Of a stretch of 64,000 nucleotides of DNA, positions 40,401-50,743 are shown one piece after another. Position 1 is the first letter of the stretch, and each line of letters begins with the position of its first letter. This DNA is from Diadema setosum (Eukaryota > Echinodermata > Echinoidea > Diadematoida > Diadematidae): contig NC_092693.1 in assembly GCF_964275005.1 (NCBI RefSeq), positions 30,392,173-30,456,172 of the forward strand. Direction: 5' to 3'. The notes beneath the pieces are model-generated. The model had not been told where the DNA came from. It searched no databases and saw nothing but the letters and a program-made list of their open reading frames with translations. A program made the position numbers and the translations under genes.

Positions 40401-43400
40401 GCTTATATACGTTCCTTATATATGGGGTTTTAATCTCAGCACTGCTCTTCCCCATTGCAACTGCATTAACTTCAACGAGAAGGAAGAACAAAAAATGTTG
40501 ATGTCTTAAACATATATCTTACTGAAACATACATCACTATAATAATTATTATTAGCATTATTATTATCTTGTAGGCCTGATCTATGATGGTATACTCAGT
40601 AATAGTTAAAATTACATTTCTTTAATGCACATGTATTTTTGTTACCTTTTCTTCATTCAAAGTGTGTTTTTCTTCACTTTGAGATCATCAACGATATAAC
40701 GACATAAATTTGAGTTAATTTTCTCCGTTAAAAATAGTCAGGTAGTAGTAAGTCACCATATTGATTTATGATAACCGAAGATAAATAAAATTGAAAAGAC
40801 TTATTTCCCTACGGAATTCCTTCAAATATAGTTTTAGAACAATTAAATGTTATTTTTATCCATGCACATTCTCTAAAATATCCTTTTTCAATGACATGAA
40901 TTGATGAAACTTACGTTACCAAAACTAGAAACTTACGTTACTATATTAATGCAAGGACCTGATCCAATAGTTTTGAAGTAGAGATCTGCGTAATCCCTAA
41001 GTTTATTAGCTATTCATTGAATTTTCTTAAAACAATGTTAAATTCATTGTTTTTACCTGGAATATGACATCATTAAAGCCAAGTTGAACATCAACGCCCA
41101 CCAAACGATTTTTTTCCCAAAGATACTATGATTATGTCCCCTTTTACTGCATCCTCCTAACAAACAAGAACATACAGCTGTAAATGAATTTGATATGTTT
41201 TGACGGAGAAACTCATCAACATCATAACTGCAACAATTAAATTGTCTCAAATTAAATGGGCTTTTCTGTGGATTGTCTGTTATCAACATGACAACATCTT
41301 GAAACTTACGTTACCAAAATTTGAAACATACGTTACGTAATAAATTGAGTGATTTATTTCAAAAGAATAAACCTGTACAGCAAAGTAATAACTGGGTTTT
41401 ACGGTGGAAACTACTGTCTTAATAAACACACAATAAACAGAAGTAAAGCATGATTCTATGAAAAACAACAACACATTTCCAACAATCAAATACTTACTCA
41501 GTTTTTTAACACATCATGTAAAGGTATTTTGCGCGCTGCCAATGCTCAAGATGCCATTGAAAGAAGTTGCTGAGCTATCCCATGACCTCAAATCGACGGC
41601 ACAGATTCGAGAAATGTACATTTAGGTGGTAATTAATGGTGTAATTAAGCTTTCTGTCATTTGGTGGTAACGTAAGTTACATCACGTATGTTACACTTGT
41701 GGATTAAATCGTATAAGTTAGCAACATAATAATGAATCTTTTGCCACCCATGGGTATGACGACAATCCACTCCATTAGTCTCAGCTCTAGAACAATCATT
41801 CAGAGCCATGCACCTTCATACTTTTTACAAGGATGGTAACGTATGTTACTTCTCTTAAATCTACCTTTTTTAAAATCTATATTTGCGAGATTAGCAGTCG
41901 CATGTCTTTTGAAGCTGAGTGATGAAATATCTTTTAACATAAACTTACACCCCTTTTGGTCAGAAAAACAATACAATTGTGTAGTACTCACTGTAATAGC
42001 ATAACCAAATTGGCAGTACAAAGATGGTAACGTATGTTTCAGCGGATCTGGCGACACATTTCCATCAGTTATTTTGTTGATAAAGAATGGTTAGTTTAAA
42101 AAGTTGTGTTAGGTTTTCATAGAACCTTAAGCCACTTTTCTGAAACCGTGAGTAAGCTTCCTCTTTATGCTCATATTTTCCCACAAAGTTGAGAAAACAT
42201 TAAAAATCATCGTTGGCGACATGAACTTTTAAGCCTGTTGGCCGAACTTAACCCTCCACCAATGGCTTAGTGGTATAATTTCGCCTTCGAAATGATTTCA
42301 GTTTTTGTTTATATGTCCCTTGGCATCACACAAAATCACAGGGGCATTTTGAAGGAGCTTTTTATCTCTCCTAGGTGAGTAGGAACATAAGCGACACGAT
42401 TTTTGACCAATTGCGCCGAAATAGTGGTTTTGGGCCTAAAGGGAGAGAGAAGCAGGCCGAGGAGCGAGCGAGACAGGCTGAAGAGGAGGCTACCATTGCC
42501 AAAGGGAGAGAGAAGCAGGCCGAGGAGCGAGCGAGGCGAGCTGAAGAGGAGGCTACCATCGCTAAAGGGAGAGAGAAGCAGGCCGAAGAGAAGACAAGAA
42601 TATTCAAGAACAAATATCTTGACGCGGCATCAGAGATTCAGGCCTTGAAGATGGAGCTGGCTTTGGCCAAACGTAAGAAAGATCCTACAGGGAGCCATCT
42701 TCAGGTGAGTGTAGTATGCATTGAGAAAACAAACCGACGAACACGATGAATAAACAAAGTGGGTTGATTGCTGTTTTGATGAGCCTCTTTAAACCACCAC
42801 CTGTATCTAATCAATCAAACAATATCAAACTACTGTAAAGATAGTTAATAATGTCTGATCTCTGTCGCATGATAATCCGAAATAAAAAGAGCAAGCAAAA
42901 AAAAAAAAAAAAAAATGGAATGATGTTCAGAGAAAAGTGAAAACAAAGACGAAATATTTCTTTCTTTTTTTCGCCTACCAGGATCATCAGGGTGTCGTCA
43001 CTGCCTCCTCGGGTCTTTCTCCCTCTCCTAGTCTGCCTGGATGGTGAGAGTCTTTCATTATTTCGTCTTTAGCTTTAATGCGTTGACAAGGAATTTAGTG
43101 CCAAAACCCAAGTCTGCAGATGTGAACAATTTTACTCACTTTTTCACATGCTACTAACATGGTGTGTTATGATTGCAATCAACTCCAAAAGATGCAGAAG
43201 GTGCAAATAAAAAATTCTTCATGGTCTCTTTCAGCTCAAAATGCTCTTCAGTAAAGGCAAGAAATTACACGATTTTAAGTTCTCAACGGTTCCTTGCAAA
43301 TTCCACGGCTGGATAGTGTTGGCTATAATCTCCCTCACAACTTCTTCCTTGATATTCTCTTTAATAACAGTACACCAAATCAGGCCGCAGCCTCGGCACC

Positions 43401-46172
43401 TCCCAACACCCCTTCACGCCCAACCTTACACGGTTCAGTCGGTATTGCTGGTCATCCAGCACCGAGCACCTCTCCTGTCTCAAACTCCCCATCCCTTGTG
43501 TAAGAATGCGCTTTTAATTTAATGATTTTATTGGGGCTCTTCCTTCATTTTCTTAATGCAACACATTTCATCTTTACAATATCAATAACTTCTCTGAAAC
43601 ATTGTTTAACATGTCCATTGTATGCCTATTGATACTTCAGGTATCTATCTTACGAATGGGAAAGAAGAAAGGTCGCATAAAACATGCCGGATGAGGAAAA
43701 GATTGAAGCTTGATTCACTCGTGTTGATGATGGTAATTATGATGATGCTGATCGATGACAGTAAACGTCAAGACTTTTTCTCTCTCTCTCTCTCTTCTTG
43801 CAGACATACGCCCCACACATCCAAACCACCATCTTCCCGCAAGACATCGGCAAGCCCCCCTCCTCGGTAAGAACGATAACCACTGGCACTAATAATGTAA
43901 TGATCACTTACACTGTACTTAGTTTACGAACATTATGTTTGAATGATCAGTTAGGGTTCAATTGACTCTTAAAGAGAAGTCTTAAATATCTTGTAAAACT
44001 CCAGGATCGTTTGTATATTTCTCTTTGGCAGACCTACCATCACTCCATCTCCGGTGGGTGCGACTATTGTGGCTGCCGCCCAAAGCAGCACCGCGGTGAG
44101 AGCTCCAAGCCCCCGTGGTGCTGCTGCATCGTCATCCTGCAGCTCTTACGTGTGGACCATCTCAGACCTGAAGACCTTTGACCCCTCCAGAGGATCCATT
44201 GTCCTGGGTAAGGGGTCATACGGCACGGTGTACCTTTGCCGTCATCGTGTCAACAACCAACCGATTGCCATCAAGACGTTCACGCTGCCCTCCTGCGTCC
44301 AGCAGATGACCAAGAAGGTAACATTTCTCATCTCAATTTTTATTTTCATCTTGCAGCGCAATAATCTTTGGACAGATTTTTTTGGTTTTTTTTTTTTTGG
44401 AGGCGGTTTTAATATTTAATATAATACTTTAAAGAGCAAGCAATATATGAAGCCATTTGATTGTAACAATGATAAAATTAAGAATGAAAACTGCTCAAAC
44501 GATGAACCAAAGACAAGGGGATAAGGTTAGATGAGAATATCATCATTTACGTTATCCATCTATTTTTAACTCGTTTCAAATTTTAGGTAGCTGAGATCCA
44601 AGAGGAGGCAGCCCTGCTGGACTTGTTTGGCAGGGAGGAGTGCTTCCCGACGTATCTTGGATGTCTTGAGATCGGCACCGGTTGTGTCGGCCTTGCGATG
44701 GAGTTCATCGGTAAGTTACATAGTGCAGGAAATGCAAGCTTTTCCCTGAAGTTGAGTCATGATGAATATTTACAAATCAATACTTGCAAAAAGACTGTCA
44801 CATTGTTCACGATATTAATCATCAGATATAAAAGCGTCTCGACTGAAAAAAAGATATATATCCTTTTAAATATATACATACAATGTACATGTTGTATTCT
44901 TCTACCATCATTCATGAGTATTACAGGCAGTCTTCGCGTGTTGGTACATCACCAGAGCATATCTAATCACAGCGAATTATTTGTTTTTCAAAATCACATA
45001 GATCTATATGCTATGTTATGAAGTGTTAATGATAATGATAATAATAATGATAATAATAATAATAGCATATTTAGAGCGCCTTTTCCGCAGGATACAAAGC
45101 GCTAATTGTTAGCATATATTCTACGGATTAATATCTTTCCACACATAAAGAAGTCATAATACTGACGCTGAATGAAAGACAGATAAAACGGTGAATAGTC
45201 TAAACCACTGGCAGCATGTATCAAACTGTTACCAGGTGACGCGATGACGGGAGAGACCGTGACTCTCCACGAGGCCATCCGGGGCGCGGTCCCTGCCATC
45301 ACCCGCTCCAACTGGCTCCGTCTGGCCTTGGACATCTGCCGAGGTCTTGAGCTCATTCATCAGAGAGGATATCTGATGAATGACTTAAAAGAGGACAATG
45401 TCTTGTTAGACAAGTCCTCTTCAGGTAAGATTTTCCTCAGACCAAATATACAAGTTAAACACCCTCTCTTCCTTATAGCCTTCGAGAAGAGGACAAAGAA
45501 ATATGATTTGAATTCATCTATAGTGGCACAGTTGAACGGACAGTTGAACACTCCAAAGGGTAGCCAAGTCTTTAGATTGCTGAAAATAATTCCCGGAACT
45601 AGAATGCAAATGTGAGGTTATATATTGATATTCACGGCATTCATTCGATTAGGAAAATTTGTTTTTGCAGTCTCATACGATAGTATCGTGTTGTCGTCTA
45701 AACGCAATTAGCTTCCGCCATTCATCCATCCTTTCAACTGCATTTCTAGCAACCCATCAATACTTGTCTTCCCCCCCCCCCCCTTTCCTTCCCGGCCCTC
45801 CTAGGAATCTTCCATCATTTTCCTTTCATTTATGTCTTTTCTTCGACTCCAGGTCGTTGGCGGGCCAGAGTCATCGATCTAGGCATGGTCTCCCGTCAGT
45901 CGTCTTCCTCCCCTTACTATTTTACCTCCGAGGAAAAGGCACGATACCTTCGAGGGGAGTTGTATCAGCATATCGCTCCTGAGGTCGCCATTCAAGACCA
46001 GGCGACCGACGTCCTCAGCGATGTCTATCAGGTGGGTCGCCTGATGAACATGATGGGGCGAGCTGCAGGCGACGGGAGATTGATGCTCATCGGTGCGCTC
46101 TGCCGAAATGTCTGCCGAGCTTCTCGGCCCGCTGTGAGAGATGTCGTCCACGAGCTGGAAAGGATGATATAG
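37361..46172 (+). CDS. coiled-coil protein kinase gene, split by a DNA transposon
   Basis: Ten coding segments (37361-37409, 37895-38190, 42441-42704, 42982-43043, 43371-43499, 43804-43866, 44032-44317, 44587-44710, 45236-45424, 45853-46172) sum to 1782 bases: 593 residues plus stop, with all junction phases matching when the 38191-42440 insertion is left out. Layout: acidic N-terminus, Ala/Glu/Arg coiled coil (about 40-190), Pro/Ser/Thr-rich linker (about 205-330), kinase domain (about 340-593). Seen: GKGSYG loop, IAIK lysine (about 369), Glu-rich helix C, MNDLKEDN in place of HRDLKPEN, DLG in place of DFG, IAPE. Lys, catalytic Asp, Asn and metal Asp are all kept, so activity is possible, but with a non-RD loop. 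I do not recognise an orthologue. In this haplotype the insertion should abort translation soon after residue 115. Confidence 0.85.
37895..38190 (+). CDS. kinase gene exon 2, 5' part (coiled coil)
   Basis: It encodes SKLHQAEKKTMRAK, a QQM-rich segment, then a charged helix of EERARQAED, CRAKERARIAEERA, EESLKVAEERARRAEEKA, ATIAK. The exon is cut after AAA at 38190 by the transposon. Read-through into the transposon adds 17 unrelated residues, then TAA at 38242. Confidence 0.8.
38191..42436. mobile_element. 4246-base non-autonomous DNA transposon inserted in a coding exon
   Basis: The left end GGCCCAAAACCACTATTTCG is the reverse complement of the right end (CGAAATAGTGGTTTTGGGCC). The inverted repeat is about 30 bases with one mismatch (position 23). 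TAAA precedes the left end (38187-38190) and follows the right end (42437-42440): a 4-base target-site duplication. The flanking coding sequences join in frame across it inside a repeated coiled-coil unit. No transposase-like ORF is visible in the interior. Families with 4-base duplications include Sola, Chapaev and Ginger; the termini do not let me choose, so the superfamily is left open. Confidence 0.9.
38382..42040. repeat. twelve dispersed GTAACGTAWGTTWC motifs inside the transposon
   Basis: Copies (some reversed) begin near 38382(-), 38740, 38762, 39145, 40906(-), 40928(-), 41301(-), 41323(-), 41667, 41683 (partial), 41836 and 42027. The consensus is an inverted repeat GTAAC-N4-GTTAC or GTAAC-N4-GTTTC. 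I noticed no such copies elsewhere in the window. A dimeric DNA-binding protein, perhaps the transposase, could recognise them. Confidence 0.85.
42441..42704 (+). CDS. kinase gene exon 2, 3' part (coiled-coil repeats)
   Basis: It starts GREKQAEERARQAEEEATIAK and repeats this 21-residue (63-base) unit, then diverges into EEKTRIFKNKYLDAASEI, QALKMELALAKRKK and GSHLQ, with donor GTGAGT at 42705. Phase 0 end. The TAAAGGG at the left edge matches the ATIAK-GREK junction inside the repeats. Confidence 0.82.
42982..43043 (+). CDS. kinase gene exon 3 (linker)
   Basis: Acceptor CCTACCAG ends at 42981 and donor GTGAGA starts at 43044; 62 bases, enters in phase 0 and leaves in phase 2. DHQGVVTASSGLSPSPSLPG: Ser/Pro linker. 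Confidence 0.7.
43371..43499 (+). CDS. kinase gene exon 4 (Pro/Ser-rich linker)
   Basis: Acceptor AATAACAG ends at 43370 and donor GTAAGA starts at 43500; 129 bases, phase 2-2. TPNQAAASAPPNTPSRP, GHPAPSTSPVSNSPSL. Low-complexity, probably disordered. Confidence 0.72.
43804..43866 (+). CDS. kinase gene exon 5 (linker)
   Basis: Acceptor TCTTGCAG ends at 43803 and donor GTAAGA starts at 43867; 63 bases, phase 2-2. HTPHTSKPPSSRKTSASPPP: basic and proline-rich. Confidence 0.7.
44032..44317 (+). CDS. kinase gene exon 6 (N-lobe start)
   Basis: Acceptor TTGGCAG ends at 44031 and donor GTAACA starts at 44318; 286 bases. An Ala/Ser-rich lead is followed by YVWTISDLKTF, the glycine loop GKGSYGTVYLCRH, IAIKTF with the ATP-binding lysine, and QQMTKK. 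Confidence 0.87.
44587..44710 (+). CDS. kinase gene exon 7 (helix C to hinge)
   Basis: Acceptor ATTTTAG ends at 44586 and donor GTAAGT starts at 44711; 124 bases, phase 0 in, phase 1 out. VAEIQEEAALLDLF carries the helix C glutamates, and CVGLAMEFIG is the strand 5/hinge region. Confidence 0.83.
45025..45110 (-). mobile_element. 3' end fragment of an L2-type LINE or its SINE
   Basis: (AAT/GAT)n followed by 'agcatatttagagcgcc...tacaaagcgct' on the + strand mirrors the 3' ends of the L2-type LINEs at 57783 (atagcgcc...ggcgctttac) and 51940-51981. It is a short dead insertion in the intron between kinase exons 7 and 8. Confidence 0.55.
45236..45424 (+). CDS. kinase gene exon 8 (helices D/E and catalytic loop)
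   Basis: Acceptor TTACCAG ends at 45235 and donor GTAAGA starts at 45425; 189 bases, phase 1-1. LHEAIRGAVP, LDICRGLELIHQRGYL, then MNDLKEDNVLLD: the HRD His and Arg are replaced by Met and Asn, while Asp, Lys and Asn of the loop are retained. Confidence 0.87.
45853..46172 (+). CDS. kinase gene last exon (activation loop and C-lobe)
   Basis: Acceptor GACTCCAG ends at 45852 and the stop is TAG at 46170-46172. VIDLGMVSRQ holds the DLG metal-binding Asp, followed by a Ser-rich activation loop, HIAPEVA, DVLSDVYQVGRLM (helix F) and a short C-terminus with VRDVVHELERM. Confidence 0.87.
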
Positions 46173-47147
46173 ATGAGAGGCACCAGAGTCCGAAAAGATC
46201 TCATAACTTCTCTTCGTTCCGTCCTTAGGATGATTAAAACCTCCTTTGATATGCATTTTGGCTCATGATATCGCAGTAACCAGGAGCGAGCAAAGTGAAA
46301 TCCAACTTGATTGAGTAGTAGGCCTATCAATATGGTTTAAAAAAAGATACCAAGAACAAAAACAAATAGCAAATATTGCTTGCAGATGCCGGAATTACTA
46401 TGATTTTTATTTTGTGGAAACAATGTTTAAACACTATGACATAGACAACAAGGGAACAAAATGACATTCTAAATATGTTTAATTCCATTTTATAGTTGTA
46501 TTAGTCCGCTACAGGCGTAATTACCATTAGCGTCCATGGATTTTGCTAGTTACCACTAACCAGGTCTTTCATCATGTTCATGCAGAGAAGTTTATCTTTT
46601 CGGACTTTGGTGCCGAGGTAAGTATGTCTGTACATATTCCTATTATTATCTTTCTTCCATAAGCATACATAGCTATGTCACAAAAATGACGGTGCAACTA
46701 CAAGCGAATTATAAAAAAAAAAGATGCACAGACCATGAGAAATGAATGGTTCATTGGCATGAATAGCCCATAAAAATGGAAAGACAACCACTTAACTATG
46801 TGACCAATCGAAATGAAGATTCTCTTGTTGAAGTGATAAAAGAATAATCATGGTATATAATTGTGTTGTTTCAATTAGCTACACATTGCTTACGTTTGTT
46901 CATTGATGCAAAAGCCAACATCCCAGTATCACAGAGCAATTGAGAATATACATAAAACAAAAACAACTATAACGTAACAATAAAAGATGCGCGTTCCCGG
47001 CAATGTATGGAACCTTCCAAAGCTTTCATACGAAGGTAATGATGGATTTAAATCCAGTGATAATGTCATCTCAAGTTGTCAAGTATTTCATGTGTGCCCT
47101 TTCAGGCCTATGCACACCCAGCAGTCATACACTCTGACATTCAGTGC
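46173..47147 (+). other. 3' UTR / intergenic, candidate poly(A) signal
   Basis: No gene is seen. AATAAA at 46979-46984 is a candidate poly(A) signal for the kinase gene. A 32-base exon-like snippet at 46587-46618 is discussed under rejected items. Confidence 0.35.
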
Positions 47148-48012
47148 ATATTATGGGGAACGGAGGTGGAACCTGATCCCATCACAGTGTAGAGCGAGGT
47201 GGGGCTCTTCACAACACAACAACAACAACAAAACGAGGCAAGTTATTGGGAGATGGAATAGTAAGAGGTTGTCCATCACAGTGTCGAGCGAGGTGGGGCT
47301 TTTCACAAAACAACAATAACAGTAGCAGCAGCAACAACAACAACAACAACAAAAACGACAGGTGAGTATTAAGGAGATAGAATACCAGGAGGTCGTCCAT
47401 CAACGTGTAGAACAAGGCAGGGTTCATTGCAGAGCAACAACAGCAACAACAACAAAACGAGGCAGGTAAAAAGGAGATGGAATACTAAGATGTGTCCACC
47501 TGTAGAGCGAGATGGGGCTCTTAACAAAAGAAACAGTAGAAACAACAACAACAAAACAACATGTAAGTTGTAAGGAGATGGGGCTCTTCACAGAAACAAC
47601 AACAAAGCAGTTTAGTGCAAACGAGATGGAATACTGAAAGGATGTCCATCGCATTGAAGAGCGAGGTGTGGTTTCTTCACAAACCGATAGTGATAACATA
47701 ACAACGAGTAAGTTGTAATTATGGAGATGGAATACTACGAGGTTGTCCATCATGGTGTAGAGCGAGGTGGGGCTCTTCACAAAACAACAACAACAGCAAC
47801 AACAACAAAACAGCAAGTAAGTTGTTGGAGATGGAATACAATTGGTTGTCCATCACGGTGTAGAGCGAGGTGGGGCTTTGCACAAAGCAACAGCAGCAAC
47901 AACAACAAAACAGCAGACGAGTTGTAAGAAGATGGAATACCAGGTACTGCGAAGTTGTCCGTCACGGTGTATAGAGCGAGGTGGGGCTTTTCACAAAAGC
48001 AACGGGCTGCAG
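47148..48012. repeat. tandem array of a unit of about 100 bases (about nine diverged copies)
   Basis: Each unit has GGAGATGGAATACTA, GTTGTCCATCAC, GTGTAGAGCGAGGTGGGGCT and a CAA-rich stretch (aacaacaacagcaac). The copy near 47570 is truncated. Open frames through the CAA/TTG runs are not genes. Confidence 0.85.
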
Positions 48013-48267
48013 CGACATAGCTATTTAACATACATTGTGCGCAGCAACAAGGACAGCTGAACAGCAGGTAATTTGCTCGAAGATATATACAACTGATAAA
48101 GGTTGTCTCTTGTATCCGGAAGTAAAATAACAGACAGCTTATTCAAATTCATGAAATTCTTCCGTCGAGACAGACAGCTTGTCAACTAGGAAGAAGTTGC
48201 AATATTAGCAGGCTCTGAATCAAAATCCGTGCAGCGAGTTTGTGGGCTGTTGACAAAACGACAAACA

Positions 48268-48301
<34 letters not shown>

Positions 48302-49008
48302 CGGCAGATTTTTATAAAAATTGTGCATCGGACTACTTTTTCATCTTTTGAGCAATTTACTCCTAATTTGCCACGAGTTACCGGACTAAAGGTACCTGGG
48401 AGATAAGTCTTACGTGCAAATTTATTCTTCAATTGTTGACAATGTGTTTCCATGGTAACAACATTTTTTTCACTTAGAAGTATACAAAAATATTGTGGAG
48501 TTAGCTAACTCGCTCAGTATTTGGCCGGTCCCCGAAAAGTACCCTGGATCCCAACACAAACGCACAGCGCTGACACACACTTCAATCTAAGGACCAATTA
48601 CATTAAAAGGCAAAAATATAGACTTTAACTCGTTTTGCTAATATGTTGTACTGAATATAGTATTTTGTGCTTTTCTAAGACACGAAGTGACTTTGATTAT
48701 CTGCAATGACTGGCCGGTCCCCGAATTGTACCCTGGATCCCAACACAAACACACTGGGCTGATACACACTCCAAAGTAGGGACCGGTTGTATTTGAGGAC
48801 CAAAAGATAATTTTTTTTTTTTTGGCACAATTGACCCTTGGCATTTCCGACCGCTATCCGAGGTAGATGTTAAAGACACCTTTTACGAAACTATCAAATG
48901 CGTTGCCATGGTAACGGTAGATTCAATATTTATAAAAATTGTGCATCGAATTACTTTTTCATCTTTTGAGCAATTTACTCCTAATTTGACACGTGTGACC
49001 GGACCAAA

Positions 49009-49251
49009 CACTCTTAAAACATCCGAGTCAGAACTGACCCGGAACTGGGTCCGTTGGGGTCATACACCGTTCCCGGTCAGAAATGACAAGGAATGTGGTC
49101 AAATATGACCCATTCAGAGTCATGAATCGGGTAAGGATGACCCCATTCGGGGTCTTCATGACCAAATTCCAAGTCATTTCTGACCCGGAACGGTGTATGA
49201 CCTCAACGGACCCAGTTCCGGGTCAGTTCTGACTCGGGTCTTTTTAGAGTG
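49009..49251. mobile_element. 243-base palindromic MITE, CACTCTTAAAA-type ends
   Basis: The halves are inverted copies with arms of about 80 bases (gagtcagaactgacccggaa). The flanks join as GACCAAAGGTACC, the uninterrupted satellite sequence, if AA is counted as a 2-base duplication. No coding capacity. Confidence 0.85.
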
Positions 49252-50073
49252 AAGGTACCATGGAGATAACTCTTACGTGCAAATTTATTCTATAGTATTG
49301 ACAATGTGTTACCATGGTAACAACATTTTATCACTAAGAAGTATACAAAAAAATTGTGGGTTTAGCTAATTCCCTCAGTATATGGCCGGTCCCCGAAAAG
49401 TACCCTGGATTCCAACACAAAAACACAGCGCTGTCACACACTTCAATCTAGGGACCAATTACATTAAAGGCAAAAATATAGACTTTAACTCTTTTTGCTA
49501 ATATGTTGTACTGAATATAATATTTTGTGCTTTTCTAAGACACGAAGTGACTTTGATTATCTGCAATGACTGGCCGGTCCCCGAATTGTACCCTGGATCC
49601 CAACTGAAACACACTGGGCTGATACACACTCCAAAGTAGGGACCGGTTGTATTTGAGGACCAAAAGATAATTTTTTTTTTTTTTGTACAATTGACCTCAA
49701 TTTGGCATTTGCGACCGCTATCAGAGGTAGATGTTAAAGACACCTTTTACGACACTATAAAATGTCTTGCCATGTTAACGGTAGATTTTTATAACAATTG
49801 TGCATCGAACTACTTTTTCATCTTTTGAGCAATTTACTCCTAATTTGGCACGTGTGACCGGACCAAAGGTACCATGGAGATAAATCTTACGTGCAAATTT
49901 ATTCTTCTATTGTTGACAATGTGTTACCATGGTAACAACATTTTATCACTAAGAAGTATACAAAAATATTCTGGATTTAGCTAATTCCCTCAGTATTTGG
50001 CCGGTCCCCCAAAAGTCACCCTGGTTCCCAACACAAACACACAGCGCTGACACACACTTCAATCTAGGGACCA

Positions 50074-50252
50074 GGGCCCCGTTGCATGAAAGTTGCAATC
50101 AATTGCAAATAATTGCTAATTTTGAAACAACCATTCTGATTGGCTCAGGGTCTGCCCTATTAAGAAGACATGCATGCAACAATGATTTTGATTGGCCAGT
50201 GACAATCAGTTGCAAGTTGCGTTTAAACGCAAAGTTTCTAGCAACGGGGCCC
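50074..50252. mobile_element. 179-base MITE with GGGCCCCGTTGC ends
   Basis: GGGCCCCGTTGC at the left and GCAACGGGGCCC at the right are perfect inverted ends, and the satellite resumes directly on both sides. Internal segments (ttgcaatcaattgcaa, cagttgcaagttgcg) also have dyad character. Confidence 0.8.
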
Positions 50253-50743
50253 AATTACAGTAAAGGCAAAAATATAGACTTTAACTCTTTTTGCTAATAT
50301 GTTGTACTGAATATAGTATTTTGTGCTTTTCTAAGACACGAAGTGACTTTGATTATCTGCAATGACTGGCCGGTCCCAGAATTGTACCCTGGATCCCAAC
50401 ACAATTTGTACACTGGGCTGATACACATTCCATAGTAGGGACCGGTTGTATTTGAGGACCAAAAGATAATTTTTGACCCCAATCTGGCATTTGTGACCGC
50501 TATCAGAGGTACACCTTTTACGACTCTATGGTAACGGTAGATTTTTATAAAAATTGTGCATCGAATTACTTTGTCACATTTTGAGCAATTTACTCCTATT
50601 TTGGCACTCTTACGTGCAAATTTATTCTTCAATTGTTGACAATGTGTTACCATGGTAACAACATTTTTTTTTTTCACTTTAGAAGTATACAAAAATATTG
50701 GGGATTTAGCTAATTCCCTCAGTATTTGGCCGGTCCCCGAAAT

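Noticed and set aside
39575-42057. Several short open frames inside the 4.2-kb transposon.
   Set aside because: None has transposase-like motifs, and some simply translate the GTAAC motif array (GNVSF, GNVCY). The element is judged non-autonomous.
42259-42300. Sequence resembling a tRNA A box (TGGCTTAGTGGTATAATTTC).
   Set aside because: No B box or cloverleaf follows.
46587-46618. A 32-base exon-like piece reading KFIFSDFGAE between an AG and GTAAGT, resembling a kinase DFG segment just downstream of the kinase gene.
   Set aside because: Too short, no neighbouring kinase exons around it, and the phase does not link it to the gene. It is probably chance, although a relic of a duplicated kinase exon is possible.
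47209-47927. Cys/Leu/Val-rich and Thr/Asn-rich open frames on both strands.
   Set aside because: They follow the CAA/TTG tracts of the 100-base tandem repeat.
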